From assembly GCA_947166655.1 (NCBI GenBank), contig CAMVFC010000002.1, forward strand, positions 1-61,692: a DNA stretch of 61,692 bases. Direction: 5' to 3'. Positions 38,063 to 46,142 of the stretch are shown piece after piece. Position numbers and translations under genes: made by a program. Source of the DNA: an uncultured Prevotellaceae bacterium. Lineage in GTDB: Bacteria > Bacteroidota > Bacteroidia > Bacteroidales > Bacteroidaceae. The notes under the pieces are model-generated. The model did no database searches and was not told the DNA's origin. It saw only the letters and a list, made by a program, of their open reading frames with translations. Numbering within the stretch: the stretch's first letter is position 1; each line of letters starts with the position of its first letter.

Positions 38063-39415
38063 TTACTTCTCAAAAAGTTTGTTGAATTCGTCGAGGCTGA
38101 CCTCTTTTACATCGAGCTTAACAATGTCCTTGAGGGCCATGCCAAGCTTTTCTTCTACGCAGCGTGCCACAAGGTTGTCGGCCTGTTCCTTCTTGCTCAG
38201 CATCTCGTTGGCATATTTCGTTACGAGTTCTTCGGGAACGTTAGCCATACCGTACTGTGCGAACTGCATGCGTGTATGACGTTTGGCAGTCTCGAGCACG
38301 TCTGCCTGTTCAACTTTAATACCCGTCTGGTCGGCCAACTGTTCCTTTGTGAGGTGCCACTGTATTTCTTTGATGCTGGGTGCGTAGTTATCTTCGAAGT
38401 ACTTGTCGTCCTTGTCGGGGTTGTTGGCACGCATGATGCGCTGCAGCAGAGCGTCAGGCCACTGCAGGTCGCCGATTCGTTCTTCCAGATATTTGCGCAC
38501 GTCGATCATGAAGCGCATCTGGCTGTCCATAGCGAACTGAGCCTCGATCTGAGCCTTGACGGCAGCACGGAATTCCTCTTCGCTCTTCACCTTGCCTTCG
38601 CCGAAGACCTGGTCGAAGAGATCTTGTGTCAGATCGGAAGGCATGTAGCGCGTGATTTCATTGATCTGATAGCTGAAGTTGCTACGCACGTTCTCTGCCT
38701 CTTCCTTCGTGATGCCGAGCAGCGAGGAGAGCTCGATGGCACTGTTCTCGTAGGCTTCAGCAGGGTTGATGGTGATGACAGTATTGACGGCGACTCCATT
38801 GAACTTCTTCTTCTGGTCGTCGTTCTTGAAATAGCTGGGCAGGATGACAGCGTCTTCCTTCACGATGCCACCTTCCTTGATGTTGCCTTCGTCGTCGAGT
38901 TCTGCGATGTGGCCCTTCGTCATGTCGCCATCTTGGAAGGTATCTACTTTGTCATAGTGTCCTGCGCGCTGGGCATAAGCCTTCACCTGTCCATCCACCA
39001 TCTCGTCTGTCACCTGGATCTGGTAGAAGGGCACCTTATCTTTGTCGGTCAGTTTGGCATCGAACTTAGGAGCCAGGGCAATGTCGAAGATGAAGTCCAT
39101 CTGTTCGGCTTCAAAGTCGATGGCCTGCTGTTTCTCGCTGGCGAGCGGGTCGCCGAGCATGTCGATTTTCTCCTCGCGGATATAGCCGTAGAGTTTTTCG
39201 GAGAGTAGTTTTTGCACCTCTTCTGCAGTAATCTCGCTGCCGAAGCGTTTCTTCAGCAAACTGAGGGGTACTTGTCCTGGACGGAAACCGGGCATGGCTG
39301 CCTTTTTGCGATAGTCTTTGAGCGCTTTCTCTACGCGCTCCTGATAGTCAGCTTTTTCAATCGTGATGGTCAGCTCAGCAGCCACCTCGGAAGTTTTGTT
39401 GAATTGGATATTCAT
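38063..39415 (-). CDS. tig: Trigger factor
   Basis: 450 residues. The N-terminal ribosome-binding domain contains MPGFRPGQVPLSLLKKRFG, the trigger-factor signature. A divergent FKBP-like domain follows (about 150-240), and the C-terminal chaperone domain is helical. It binds nascent chains at the ribosome exit. It heads the tig-clpP-clpX row and has its own promoter at 39438. Confidence 0.93.
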   Translation of the reverse strand: MNIQFNKTSEVAAELTITIEKADYQERVEKALKDYRKKAAMPGFRPGQVPLSLLKKRFGSEITAEEVQKLLSEKLYGYIREEKIDMLGDPLASEKQQAIDFEAEQMDFIFDIALAPKFDAKLTDKDKVPFYQIQVTDEMVDGQVKAYAQRAGHYDKVDTFQDGDMTKGHIAELDDEGNIKEGGIVKEDAVILPSYFKNDDQKKKFNGVAVNTVITINPAEAYENSAIELSSLLGITKEEAENVRSNFSYQINEITRYMPSDLTQDLFDQVFGEGKVKSEEEFRAAVKAQIEAQFAMDSQMRFMIDVRKYLEERIGDLQWPDALLQRIMRANNPDKDDKYFEDNYAPSIKEIQWHLTKEQLADQTGIKVEQADVLETAKRHTRMQFAQYGMANVPEELVTKYANEMLSKKEQADNLVARCVEEKLGMALKDIVKLDVKEVSLDEFNKLFEK

Positions 39416-39437
39416 GTATTTAAGTATTAATTTGAGT

Positions 39438-39470
39438 TCAAACTTATAGGGTCTGTTGTTAACCTTTCAA
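39438..39470 (-). promoter_or_regulatory. Promoter of tig-clpP-clpX
   Basis: Minus-strand ATTG (39467-39470), 21 bases, then TAAGTTTG (39438-39445). Confidence 0.55.
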
Positions 39471-39506
39471 TTTTTAGCCTTCAAATGTCCTTTTCTCGGC
39501 TTTTCT

Positions 39507-40364
39507 TCATTTTCCGCTCCTTTCGCGTTCCATTGATTCGAAATCTTTGGGTCGCAGCACGAAGCTATTTGTCAGATAACGTTCCTTGACTACAGGGTTC
39601 TCAGCCAGTTCCTCAGGGCGCCCTTTGAAGAGGATGTGTCCTTCGAATAGCATGTAGGCGCGGTCTGTGATGCAGAGCGTTTCTTCGACGTTGTGGTCTG
39701 TGATGAGGACACCAATATTCATCCGTTTCAGTTTCCACACGATGAGTTGGATGTCTTCGACGGCAATGGGGTCCACACCGGCGAAAGGTTCGTCAAGCAT
39801 CACGAACTTCGGGTCGATGGCCAGGCAGCGAGCAATCTCCGTACGCCGCCGCTCTCCGCCGGACAGACGGTCGCCCAGGTTCTTACGCACCTTTTCGAGT
39901 CGGAACTCATGGATGAGGTGCTCCAGCTTCTCGCGTTTGTACTGCTCGGTGCAGTCGGTACGCAGTTCCAGCACGCTGGCGATGTTGTCCTCGACGGTCA
40001 TCTTACGGAACACCGAAGCTTCCTGGGCCAGATAGCCGATACCCTTATGGGCACGTTTATACACAGGCAAGTCTGTAATCTCGTCGTTACCGATGAACAC
40101 TCGCCCTTCGTTTGGAATCACCAGGCCGGTTGTCATATAGAACGATGTCGTCTTGCCTGCACCGTTCGGACCGAGCAGCCCGACAATTTCGCCTTGGTCG
40201 ACGTGGAAGTTTACGTCGTCCACCACCGTCCGCTTGCCGTAAATCTTTTTCAGGTGTTCGGCACACAGACGCAAAGGCTCCTCCTGATGAGGCGCCACGA
40301 AGGCCGGACTCGACTCGTCCGTCACGATTGTCGAGGCGACAGATGTGGGGTTCTTCTCTGCCAT
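39507..40364 (-). CDS. lptB: Lipopolysaccharide export ABC ATPase LptB
   Basis: 285 residues from the ATG at 40364. ABC ATPase motifs: Walker [16 protein letters not shown], signature [15 protein letters not shown], Walker [16 protein letters not shown], and the switch His in [11 protein letters not shown]. The Q-loop region [18 protein letters not shown] is typical of LptB. It has an N-terminal extension of about 30 residues. It powers LPS extraction from the inner membrane together with LptF and LptG, which are not in this window. Confidence 0.92.
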   Translation of the reverse strand: MAEKNPTSVASTIVTDESSPAFVAPHQEEPLRLCAEHLKKIYGKRTVVDDVNFHVDQGEIVGLLGPNGAGKTTSFYMTTGLVIPNEGRVFIGNDEITDLPVYKRAHKGIGYLAQEASVFRKMTVEDNIASVLELRTDCTEQYKREKLEHLIHEFRLEKVRKNLGDRLSGGERRRTEIARCLAIDPKFVMLDEPFAGVDPIAVEDIQLIVWKLKRMNIGVLITDHNVEETLCITDRAYMLFEGHILFKGRPEELAENPVVKERYLTNSFVLRPKDFESMERERSGK

Positions 40365-40524
40365 ACGTGCGAAATGAGTGCGCAAAAGTACACAATTCTT
40401 GTCACTTTACGCTACTTTCTGCAAAAAAACTGCATTTTTCGCCCTCGCTTTTAGTCTTTTTTGACTACTTTTGCGCCCTGAAAAGCGTTTGTTATTGAAA
40501 CTTTAATGTTCAGAGCATAGTAAT

Positions 40525-41271
40525 ATGACCGCCATTCTCAAACCTATCGCTACTTTCGGGCGCTATCTTCAGCTCATGGCAAAAGTATTCAGCCGTCCCG
40601 AGCGCGTGCGCATGTACCTTAAGCAATATATAAGGGAGATGCAGCAACTCGGTCTTGACTCCATTGTCATCGTACTGATGATTTCATTCTTTATAGGAGC
40701 TGTTATCTGCATTCAGATGAAAGTGAATATACAAAGTCCTTGGATGCCCCGTTTCACTACTGGCTACACCACGCGTGAGATACTCCTGCTGGAGTTCTCC
40801 TCCAGCATCATGTGTCTTATCCTTGCGGGCAAGGTGGGGTCCAACATCGCCTCCGAACTGGGCACGATGCGCGTGACACAGCAGATAGATGCCCTTGAGA
40901 TCATGGGTGTCAATTCGGCTTCGTTCCTCATCCTCCCGAAAATCATGGGACTGGTTACGATGATTCCCGTCCTCGTCACCTTTTCCATTGCTGCGGGTTT
41001 CGGCGGAGCTTATGCCATCAGTTTTGCTGGTATCCTTACGCCTGAAGACCTCACCTATGGACTCCAGCACTCTTTTAAGGTATGGTTTGTGTGGTCCAGC
41101 TACATCAAGAGTTTCGTCTTCGCCTTCATCATCGCCTCCGTCTCGGCCTTTTATGGCTACACTGTAGAGGGTGGCTCTGTGGAGGTCGGTAAGGCTTCGA
41201 CCGACAGTGTTGTCCATTGCTCTATGCTCATCCTTTTTGCCGATATCTTTCTCACTCAGATACTCTCATGA
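40525..41271 (+). CDS. mlaE: MlaE-type ABC transporter permease
   Basis: 248 residues, the MlaE/YrbE permease family: an N-terminal amphipathic region, then five or six membrane helices with FFIGAVICIQMKVNIQSPWM, LEFSSSIMCLILAGKVGSNIASELGTMRVTEQ-like text (here RVTQQIDALEIMGVN) and the C-terminal region EGGSVEVGKASTDSVV. It transports phospholipids between the membranes with MlaF. Its stop overlaps the mlaF start (ATGA). Confidence 0.9.
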   Translation: MTAILKPIATFGRYLQLMAKVFSRPERVRMYLKQYIREMQQLGLDSIVIVLMISFFIGAVICIQMKVNIQSPWMPRFTTGYTTREILLLEFSSSIMCLILAGKVGSNIASELGTMRVTQQIDALEIMGVNSASFLILPKIMGLVTMIPVLVTFSIAAGFGGAYAISFAGILTPEDLTYGLQHSFKVWFVWSSYIKSFVFAFIIASVSAFYGYTVEGGSVEVGKASTDSVVHCSMLILFADIFLTQILS

Positions 41272-42023
41272 TAGAAATAAAGCAGCTCTACAAGTCTTTC
41301 GAGGACAAGGATGTCCTGCGGGGTATCAACGCAACATTTGAGGCTGGACAGACCAATCTTATTATAGGTCAGTCGGGCTCTGGCAAGACGGTGCTCATGA
41401 AGTGTATCGTCGGCCTGTTCGAACCCACGTCGGGCCAAATTCTCTATGACGGCCGTGATTTTGTATCTATGGGGAAAAAAGAAAAAGCCCTGTTGCGCCG
41501 TGAGATGGGTATGATTTTTCAGTCTGCAGCACTATTCGATTCGATGAGTGTGCTGGAGAATGTGATGTTCCCCCTCGACATGTTCTCTTCAATGAATTTG
41601 CGCGAGCGTAAGCAGCGTGCCTTACAGTGTCTCGACCGCGTCAACCTCTCCGATGCGGGCCGGAAGTATCCGAATGAGATTTCGGGAGGTATGCAGAAAC
41701 GTGTCGCCATCGCACGCGCCATCGCTCTCAACCCCAAATACCTTTTCTGCGATGAGCCCAACAGTGGTCTCGACCCAAAGACGAGTCTCGTTATCGATGC
41801 TCTGATCCACGATATCACTATGGAGTATAAGATGACCACAATCATTAACACCCACGATATGAACTCGGTGATGGGCATCGGCGACAGCATTATCTTTATC
41901 AAGGAAGGGCTTCAAGAATGGACTGGTGACAAGACGCAAGTGGCCACCTCCTCCAATCAGGCACTCACTGACTTCATTTTTGCCTCCGACCTCCTCAAGA
42001 AAGCCCGTCAGGCTTTCGTGTAA
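41268..42023 (+). CDS. mlaF: MlaF-type ABC transporter ATPase
   Basis: 251 residues. ABC motifs: Walker A IIGQSGSGKTVLMKCI, signature EISGGMQKRVAIARAI, Walker B YLFCDEPNSGLDPKTS, and the switch His in NTHDMNSV. This closely follows MlaF proteins. Start is the ATG at 41268, which overlaps the mlaE stop. The MlaD-type substrate-binding protein is not next to it here. Confidence 0.92.
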   Translation: MIEIKQLYKSFEDKDVLRGINATFEAGQTNLIIGQSGSGKTVLMKCIVGLFEPTSGQILYDGRDFVSMGKKEKALLRREMGMIFQSAALFDSMSVLENVMFPLDMFSSMNLRERKQRALQCLDRVNLSDAGRKYPNEISGGMQKRVAIARAIALNPKYLFCDEPNSGLDPKTSLVIDALIHDITMEYKMTTIINTHDMNSVMGIGDSIIFIKEGLQEWTGDKTQVATSSNQALTDFIFASDLLKKARQAFV

Positions 42024-42118
42024 AAAAATAAGGTATTTCCTGGGGCAGAGATGATTTTTTATCTATCTTTGCACCCGAATATAAATTATCATTGATTATT
42101 TATCTTATTTAATACATT

Positions 42119-42352
42119 ATGATTGAAGGTATCATTGTAGGAATTATTGCAGGCGCCATCGCCGGCTGGGTGATGCGCGGTGAAGGGTATGGCTTCATTA
42201 AGAATCTTGTGCTGGGCCTTTTTGGCGGCTGTGTCGGCGGTTGGGCTTTCGGTGCCTTGGGAATCGAGTGGGGTGGCCTGCTGGGCAGCATCGGTACAGC
42301 GGTCGTGGGTGCCGTAGCGCTTATCTGGTTGGCTCGGAAAATTCGCAGCTAA
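42119..42352 (+). CDS. GlsB/YeaQ/YmgE-family small membrane protein
   Basis: 77 residues, almost entirely made of three Gly-rich membrane helices (MIEGIIVGIIAGAIAGWVMRG, then a helix with FGGCVGGWAFG, then VVGAVALIWLARKI). This is the transglycosylase-associated (GlsB/YeaQ) family, linked to stress response in other bacteria. A TATCTTTG -7 element lies near 42063. The next gene follows after 13 bases. Confidence 0.85.
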   Translation: MIEGIIVGIIAGAIAGWVMRGEGYGFIKNLVLGLFGGCVGGWAFGALGIEWGGLLGSIGTAVVGAVALIWLARKIRS

Positions 42353-42365
42353 CATATATTGATGT

Positions 42366-42917
42366 ATGGGTGTACGATTTAACAAACGAATGACTTTGCT
42401 GCCGTGGCTGAAGATGAATGTCGGCAAAAGCGGTGTGAGTCTGACCATAGGTCCGAAAGGTAAGACGCTGAACATCGGTTCCACGGGTGTCAACGTTAAT
42501 GTTAGTCTGGGTAAGGGAATGGGTTACTCCAAACGCCTGATCACCTGGAAGAAGCTGAACGTGTTGAGTTGGCTTGGTCTGGGTGGCGCAGCGGCGGCTA
42601 AGAAAAAAGGCAAGAAATCGACGGCCCCCAAGACTACGACGGAGCGGACAAAAGTACCTTCGCTGGATGAGGCTATAGCCGAAGCTGAGGCCGAACAGCA
42701 GAATGAAATGACAGCCGATCAGCCACAGGACACCGAGCAGCAGGGCTGCTCATGCGGATGCCTGCTGGGCGTTTTGGCCGTGGTAATTATCTTGGTCTTG
42801 CTGGCAGTGGTGGCCTATCTACTTCTTCTGCGTCCTAATGCTGAAGTTGTAGAGGGGAACAAAATCGCCTTCGTTGCAGCTCACTGCTACTCGCAGTTGT
42901 GCCTCTCCGTCCTTTAG
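42366..42917 (+). CDS. DUF4236-domain membrane protein
   Basis: 183 residues. The first 55 form a DUF4236 domain (RFNKRM, NVGKSGVSLTIGPKGKTLNIG), a small beta-rich module of unknown role. A basic and acidic linker follows, with a Cys/Gly-rich SCGCLLGVLAVVIILVLLAVVAYLLLL membrane helix near residues 138-157 (quoted in part). The last 30 residues overlap the 3' end of the convergent lipoprotein gene by 99 bases, so the real protein may have been shorter before a stop was lost. Confidence 0.7.
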   Translation: MGVRFNKRMTLLPWLKMNVGKSGVSLTIGPKGKTLNIGSTGVNVNVSLGKGMGYSKRLITWKKLNVLSWLGLGGAAAAKKKGKKSTAPKTTTERTKVPSLDEAIAEAEAEQQNEMTADQPQDTEQQGCSCGCLLGVLAVVIILVLLAVVAYLLLLRPNAEVVEGNKIAFVAAHCYSQLCLSVL

Positions 42918-43541
42918 ACTCTTGTCTGCACGTATAGTAGCGGTGTAGCGGATAGCATCGCCCGCGTTGAGGCTTTCGATGCGTGTGGATGGCGAGATAT
43001 GCAAATGCTCATTGCCGTTCAGCTCATCGATAAAGGGAGTAATACCCATGATTTCTCGTCCGGAGCGGTTGGCCAGTTCAAAGACCAGCTGGCAGGTCTC
43101 GCCGCGGCGGATGGTTTCCGTGCATTGGCCGTCCTGCCCGATGAAGCGCAGGTTTCGGAGTGTCAGCGGTGAGGCATTGGTAGCGTATTGGTGCGTTTCT
43201 TGGGGCTCATAAGTCTCTTGAGTCCTCTGAGTACGGCGTGGCTGTTCGTAGACATCGCGCGACTTCTGAATTCTTTTGGATTTGTTGGAACTGGAGCCCG
43301 ACTCGCTGGCGCCAGCGGCGTTCCCAATGGCTCCGCCAGCAATAAGTCCGACAATCGTGCCGACATCGTGACCACGTGGGCCGCCGACGATTCCTCCGAG
43401 AGCGCTGCCGAACAATGCTCCGAAGGAGGCGCCATTCATTGTGTCAACGGCACGGTTACCGGTAGAGCATGAGGTGAGGCAAAGAGCTGAAGCGAGCAGA
43501 TAGCAGCCGAAGGCTTGGGGAGAGTATAGACGCATATGCAC
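42819..43541 (-). CDS. Glycine-zipper lipoprotein
   Basis: 240 residues with a lipobox (LCLTSC, near residue 25). Residues about 35-80 form a glycine-zipper region (GALFGSALGGIVGG, GLIAGGAIGNAAG), as in envelope stress lipoproteins. A charged linker follows, then a C-terminal beta-sandwich (about 128-235; LTLRNLRFIGQDGQ and later ELNGNEHLHISPSTRIESL), which may be a protein-binding domain. Role unknown. It overlaps the converging DUF4236 gene by 99 bases. Confidence 0.7.
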   Translation of the reverse strand: MHMRLYSPQAFGCYLLASALCLTSCSTGNRAVDTMNGASFGALFGSALGGIVGGPRGHDVGTIVGLIAGGAIGNAAGASESGSSSNKSKRIQKSRDVYEQPRRTQRTQETYEPQETHQYATNASPLTLRNLRFIGQDGQCTETIRRGETCQLVFELANRSGREIMGITPFIDELNGNEHLHISPSTRIESLNAGDAIRYTATIRADKSLKDGEAQLRVAVSCNEGDFVPLYNFSIRTQKK

Positions 43542-43691
43542 AATCTTTTATATGGTTACGGGGGCAAAAATACGTCGTTTCTCTGAAATGACCAAGCCCG
43601 AAAGGTGTGAAGATTGTCCTAAATGTCGGATTGTGCAAAAGTTTTTGGTATTTTTGTCTATTATCTCCTTTTTTTGTACTTCTTTTGCACC

Positions 43692-44564
43692 ATGAAACAG
43701 AGCGACTTCCCCTTCGAGTATCTTTCCGTGCAGGAAATTGCGGAGAGCCTGACACATACAGAGAATATTATCTCGCTGTTGGATGTGACGGGCTTCTTCC
43801 TCTGCATGAAGGGTGCCGCTGACGTAAGTTTCAACGATCAGACGTTCCACATTCAGGCTGGCGATTTGTGTTTCTACATTCCTTCAACGTTTTTAGGGCT
43901 GTTGAACAAGACCGACGACATCGAGGGCGTAGCCATCAAGTGTGAAGCAGAGTTTGTAGTGCCGTTGTTTGAGCGCTTGATGGATTCTCGGATGGTGCTG
44001 ACCATGCGTGAGAATCCGTGTATCTCGTTGAACTCTCAGCAGATGGCGGATATCACGAGTCTCATCGGTTTCATTCGCGAACGTAAGAACCGATTGGCCG
44101 GACTCTCGCCCGCTACCGTGGAGTACTCTATTCTCAAGCAGACTGTTCTCTCGCTGGGCGAGTGTCTGTTCCATGAGTTGGTCTACGCTTACACATGCAA
44201 CCATGTCGTCATCCGTCGCACGCCCGATGCGCACGATCGTATATTTCAAGACTTCCTTATTTCGCTGTTCAAGAATTATAAACGCGAGCGCGAGGTGATG
44301 TTTTATGCCAACGAGCAGTGCCTCTCGCCCCGTTATTTCTCCTCGATTGTTAAGGAGAAGAGCGGGCATTCGGCCTTGCAGTGGATTATCCAGATTGTTA
44401 TTAATTCAGCTCGTCAGATGCTGAAGAACTCGGACCTGAGCATCAAGGAGATTGCCATCGACTTCAACTTCCCTTCGCAGTCGTTCTTCGGGAAATATTT
44501 CAAGCAGTATGTCGGCGTTAGTCCGAAGGAGTACCGTCGGCAGACGCGCCAGCAGCACGCATAA
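43692..44564 (+). CDS. AraC-family transcriptional regulator
   Basis: 290 residues from the ATG at 43692. The N-terminal half has a cupin-like sensor (TGFFLCMKGAADVSFNDQ, AGDLCFYIPSTF). The C-terminal hundred residues form the two helix-turn-helix motifs of the AraC family (SPRYFSSIVKEKSGHSALQW and SIKEIAIDFNFPSQSFFGKYFKQYVGVSPKEYR). The effector and targets are unknown. Its last 47 bases overlap the 3' end of the convergent folA gene. Confidence 0.88.
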   Translation: MKQSDFPFEYLSVQEIAESLTHTENIISLLDVTGFFLCMKGAADVSFNDQTFHIQAGDLCFYIPSTFLGLLNKTDDIEGVAIKCEAEFVVPLFERLMDSRMVLTMRENPCISLNSQQMADITSLIGFIRERKNRLAGLSPATVEYSILKQTVLSLGECLFHELVYAYTCNHVVIRRTPDAHDRIFQDFLISLFKNYKREREVMFYANEQCLSPRYFSSIVKEKSGHSALQWIIQIVINSARQMLKNSDLSIKEIAIDFNFPSQSFFGKYFKQYVGVSPKEYRRQTRQQHA

Positions 44565-45039
44565 GATCAACGAACCGATAGCCGACGGCATGACGTTCGT
44601 CGGGTTCGTGAGCCTCGTCGTGAACGACGTTCCAAGCCAGCGTGTCCCATGGAGGAAAGAAAGCGTCGGCCTCTGCGGGCGTGTCGTCGATGAGGGTGAG
44701 GCACAGCCGATCGGCCATAGGCATCGCTTCGGCATATACGCTCTCGCCACCGATGATGAAGATGTCTTCTTCGGCCGAGCAGGCAGCCAAGGCCGTTTCC
44801 AGCGATGGGAAGACCTCGATGCCAGGAGCCGTGAATGCACTGTTGCGTGTCAGTACGAGGTTACGGCGGTGGGGGAGTGCTCCCTTAGGCAGCGACTCGA
44901 AAGTGCGGCGTCCCATCACCACGGTGTGTCCTGAGGTGAGTTCCTTGAAGCGCTTCAGGTCGGCAGGCAGGTGGTATAGCAGTTGATTTTGGAATCCGAT
45001 GGCACGGTTGCGCGCCACGGCGGCAATGAGGGTGAGCAT
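44518..45039 (-). CDS. folA: Dihydrofolate reductase
   Basis: 173 residues from the ATG at 45039. DHFR signatures: LIAAVARNRAIGFQNQLLYHLPADLKRFKELT (start of the domain, quoted in parts: AIGFQNQLLYHLPADL), VVMGRRTFESLP, and IFIIGGESVYAEAM. The reading frame extends upstream, but there it only translates an octamer repeat (45046-45125), so I reject the longer start. With thyA just upstream it completes the thymidylate cycle, reducing dihydrofolate made by ThyA. Confidence 0.93.
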   Translation of the reverse strand: MLTLIAAVARNRAIGFQNQLLYHLPADLKRFKELTSGHTVVMGRRTFESLPKGALPHRRNLVLTRNSAFTAPGIEVFPSLETALAACSAEEDIFIIGGESVYAEAMPMADRLCLTLIDDTPAEADAFFPPWDTLAWNVVHDEAHEPDERHAVGYRFVDLMRAAGASADGTPSD

Positions 45040-45045
45040 GGAGAA

Positions 45046-45125
45046 GATTGAAAGATTGAAAAATTGAAAAATTGAAAGATTGAAAAATTGAAAAAATGAA
45101 AGATTGCAAAATTGAAAGATTGAAT
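45046..45125. repeat. Ten tandem octamers of the GATTGAAA type
   Basis: Ten consecutive eight-base units (GATTGAAA, AATTGAAA and three single-base variants) begin seven bases upstream of the folA ATG. The reverse complement pattern (TTCAATC, TTTTCAAT, TTTCAAC, ATTCAAT) occurs at 45212-45244, so the thyA-folA spacer can fold into a long AT-rich hairpin. Confidence 0.8.
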
Positions 45126-45265
45126 CTCGCTTCGCTCGGAGTGAAGAGTGAAAGAGTGAAGAATAAGATGAACTTATGATCGGAGTGTGGTTCTTATAGC
45201 TACAGGAAACCTTCAATCTTTTCAATATTTCAACTATTCAATTTCCACTCAGGCGCCTCTGCGTT

Positions 45266-46060
45266 TCACACCGCCACGTCGGCTTTGATGTGGGGATGCG
45301 GGTCGTAACCTTCGAGGGTGAAGTCCTCGTATCGGAAGGCAAACAGATCGTGCACGTCGGGGTTGAGCACCATGCGCGGCAGGGGGCGTGGCTCGCGCGT
45401 CAGTTGCAGACGTGCCTGTTCCAGATGGTTCAGGTACAGGTGCGTGTCGCCCGTCGTGTGTATGAAATCGCCTGCTTTCAAGCCTGTCACCTGCGCCATC
45501 ATTAAGAGCAGCAGGGCGTAGCTGGCGATGTTGAATGGCACGCCGAGGAAGGTGTCGGCCGACCGCTGGTAGAGTTGCAGGGAGAGCCGCCCGTCGGCTA
45601 CGTAAAACTGGAACAGCGTGTGGCAGGGCGGCAGCGCCATTTTCTCGACCTCTGCGACATTCCATGCCGATACAATCATCCTGCGCGAGTCGGGGTGGTT
45701 CCGTATGAGGTCGACGACGTTGGCTATCTGGTCGATGGTTCCCCCGTCGTAGTCGGGCCACGAGCGCCACTGGTGACCATAGACGGGTCCCAGCTCGCCG
45801 TTCTCGTCGGCCCACTCGTCCCAGATCGTCACCTTGTTCTCGTGCAGGTATTGGATATTTGTATCGCCGCGAAGAAACCAGAGCAGCTCGTGAATGATGC
45901 TGCGCAGGTGCAGCTTCTTCGTGGTCAGCAGCGGGAAGCCGTCGTCCAGACGGAAGCGCATCTGGTGGCCGAAAATACTCTTAGTGCCCGTACCTGTGCG
46001 GTCAGTCTTCGTGGCACCTTCGTTCAGAATACGCTGAAGGAGGTCAAGGTATTGTCTCAT
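45266..46060 (-). CDS. thyA: Thymidylate synthase
   Basis: 264 residues from the ATG at 46060. The typical sequence is almost complete: [38 protein letters not shown], the catalytic Cys in [33 protein letters not shown] and the ending [11 protein letters not shown] (all quoted in parts). It methylates dUMP with methylenetetrahydrofolate. Transcription starts from one half of a symmetric promoter (46089-46140), and folA follows. Confidence 0.96.
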   Translation of the reverse strand: MRQYLDLLQRILNEGATKTDRTGTGTKSIFGHQMRFRLDDGFPLLTTKKLHLRSIIHELLWFLRGDTNIQYLHENKVTIWDEWADENGELGPVYGHQWRSWPDYDGGTIDQIANVVDLIRNHPDSRRMIVSAWNVAEVEKMALPPCHTLFQFYVADGRLSLQLYQRSADTFLGVPFNIASYALLLLMMAQVTGLKAGDFIHTTGDTHLYLNHLEQARLQLTREPRPLPRMVLNPDVHDLFAFRYEDFTLEGYDPHPHIKADVAV

Positions 46061-46088
46061 TCCGTGGGTCTCTTGAATCGTTTGTGGG

Positions 46089-46140
46089 CGCAAAGTTAGG
46101 TAAAAGTTTGGTGTGCGCCAAACTTTTGCCTAACTTTGCG
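46089..46140. promoter_or_regulatory. Symmetric bidirectional promoter for thyA and the rRNA methyltransferase gene
   Basis: Two 23-base arms (46089-46111 and 46118-46140), identical in inverted orientation except for one base, surround TGTGCG. Each strand carries TTTG, 20 bases, TAACTTTG: 46107-46110 and 46131-46138 on plus; 46119-46122 and 46091-46098 on minus. The plus start codon is at 46143, so its transcript is almost leaderless. Confidence 0.8.
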
Positions 46141-46142
46141 GC

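Noticed and set aside
36217..39208. Long plus-strand frames opposite clpX, clpP and tig
   Set aside because: All are explained by the highly conserved minus-strand genes.
44518..45225. Longer DHFR start with 62 extra residues
   Set aside because: The extra residues only translate the octamer repeat and have no counterpart in DHFR proteins.
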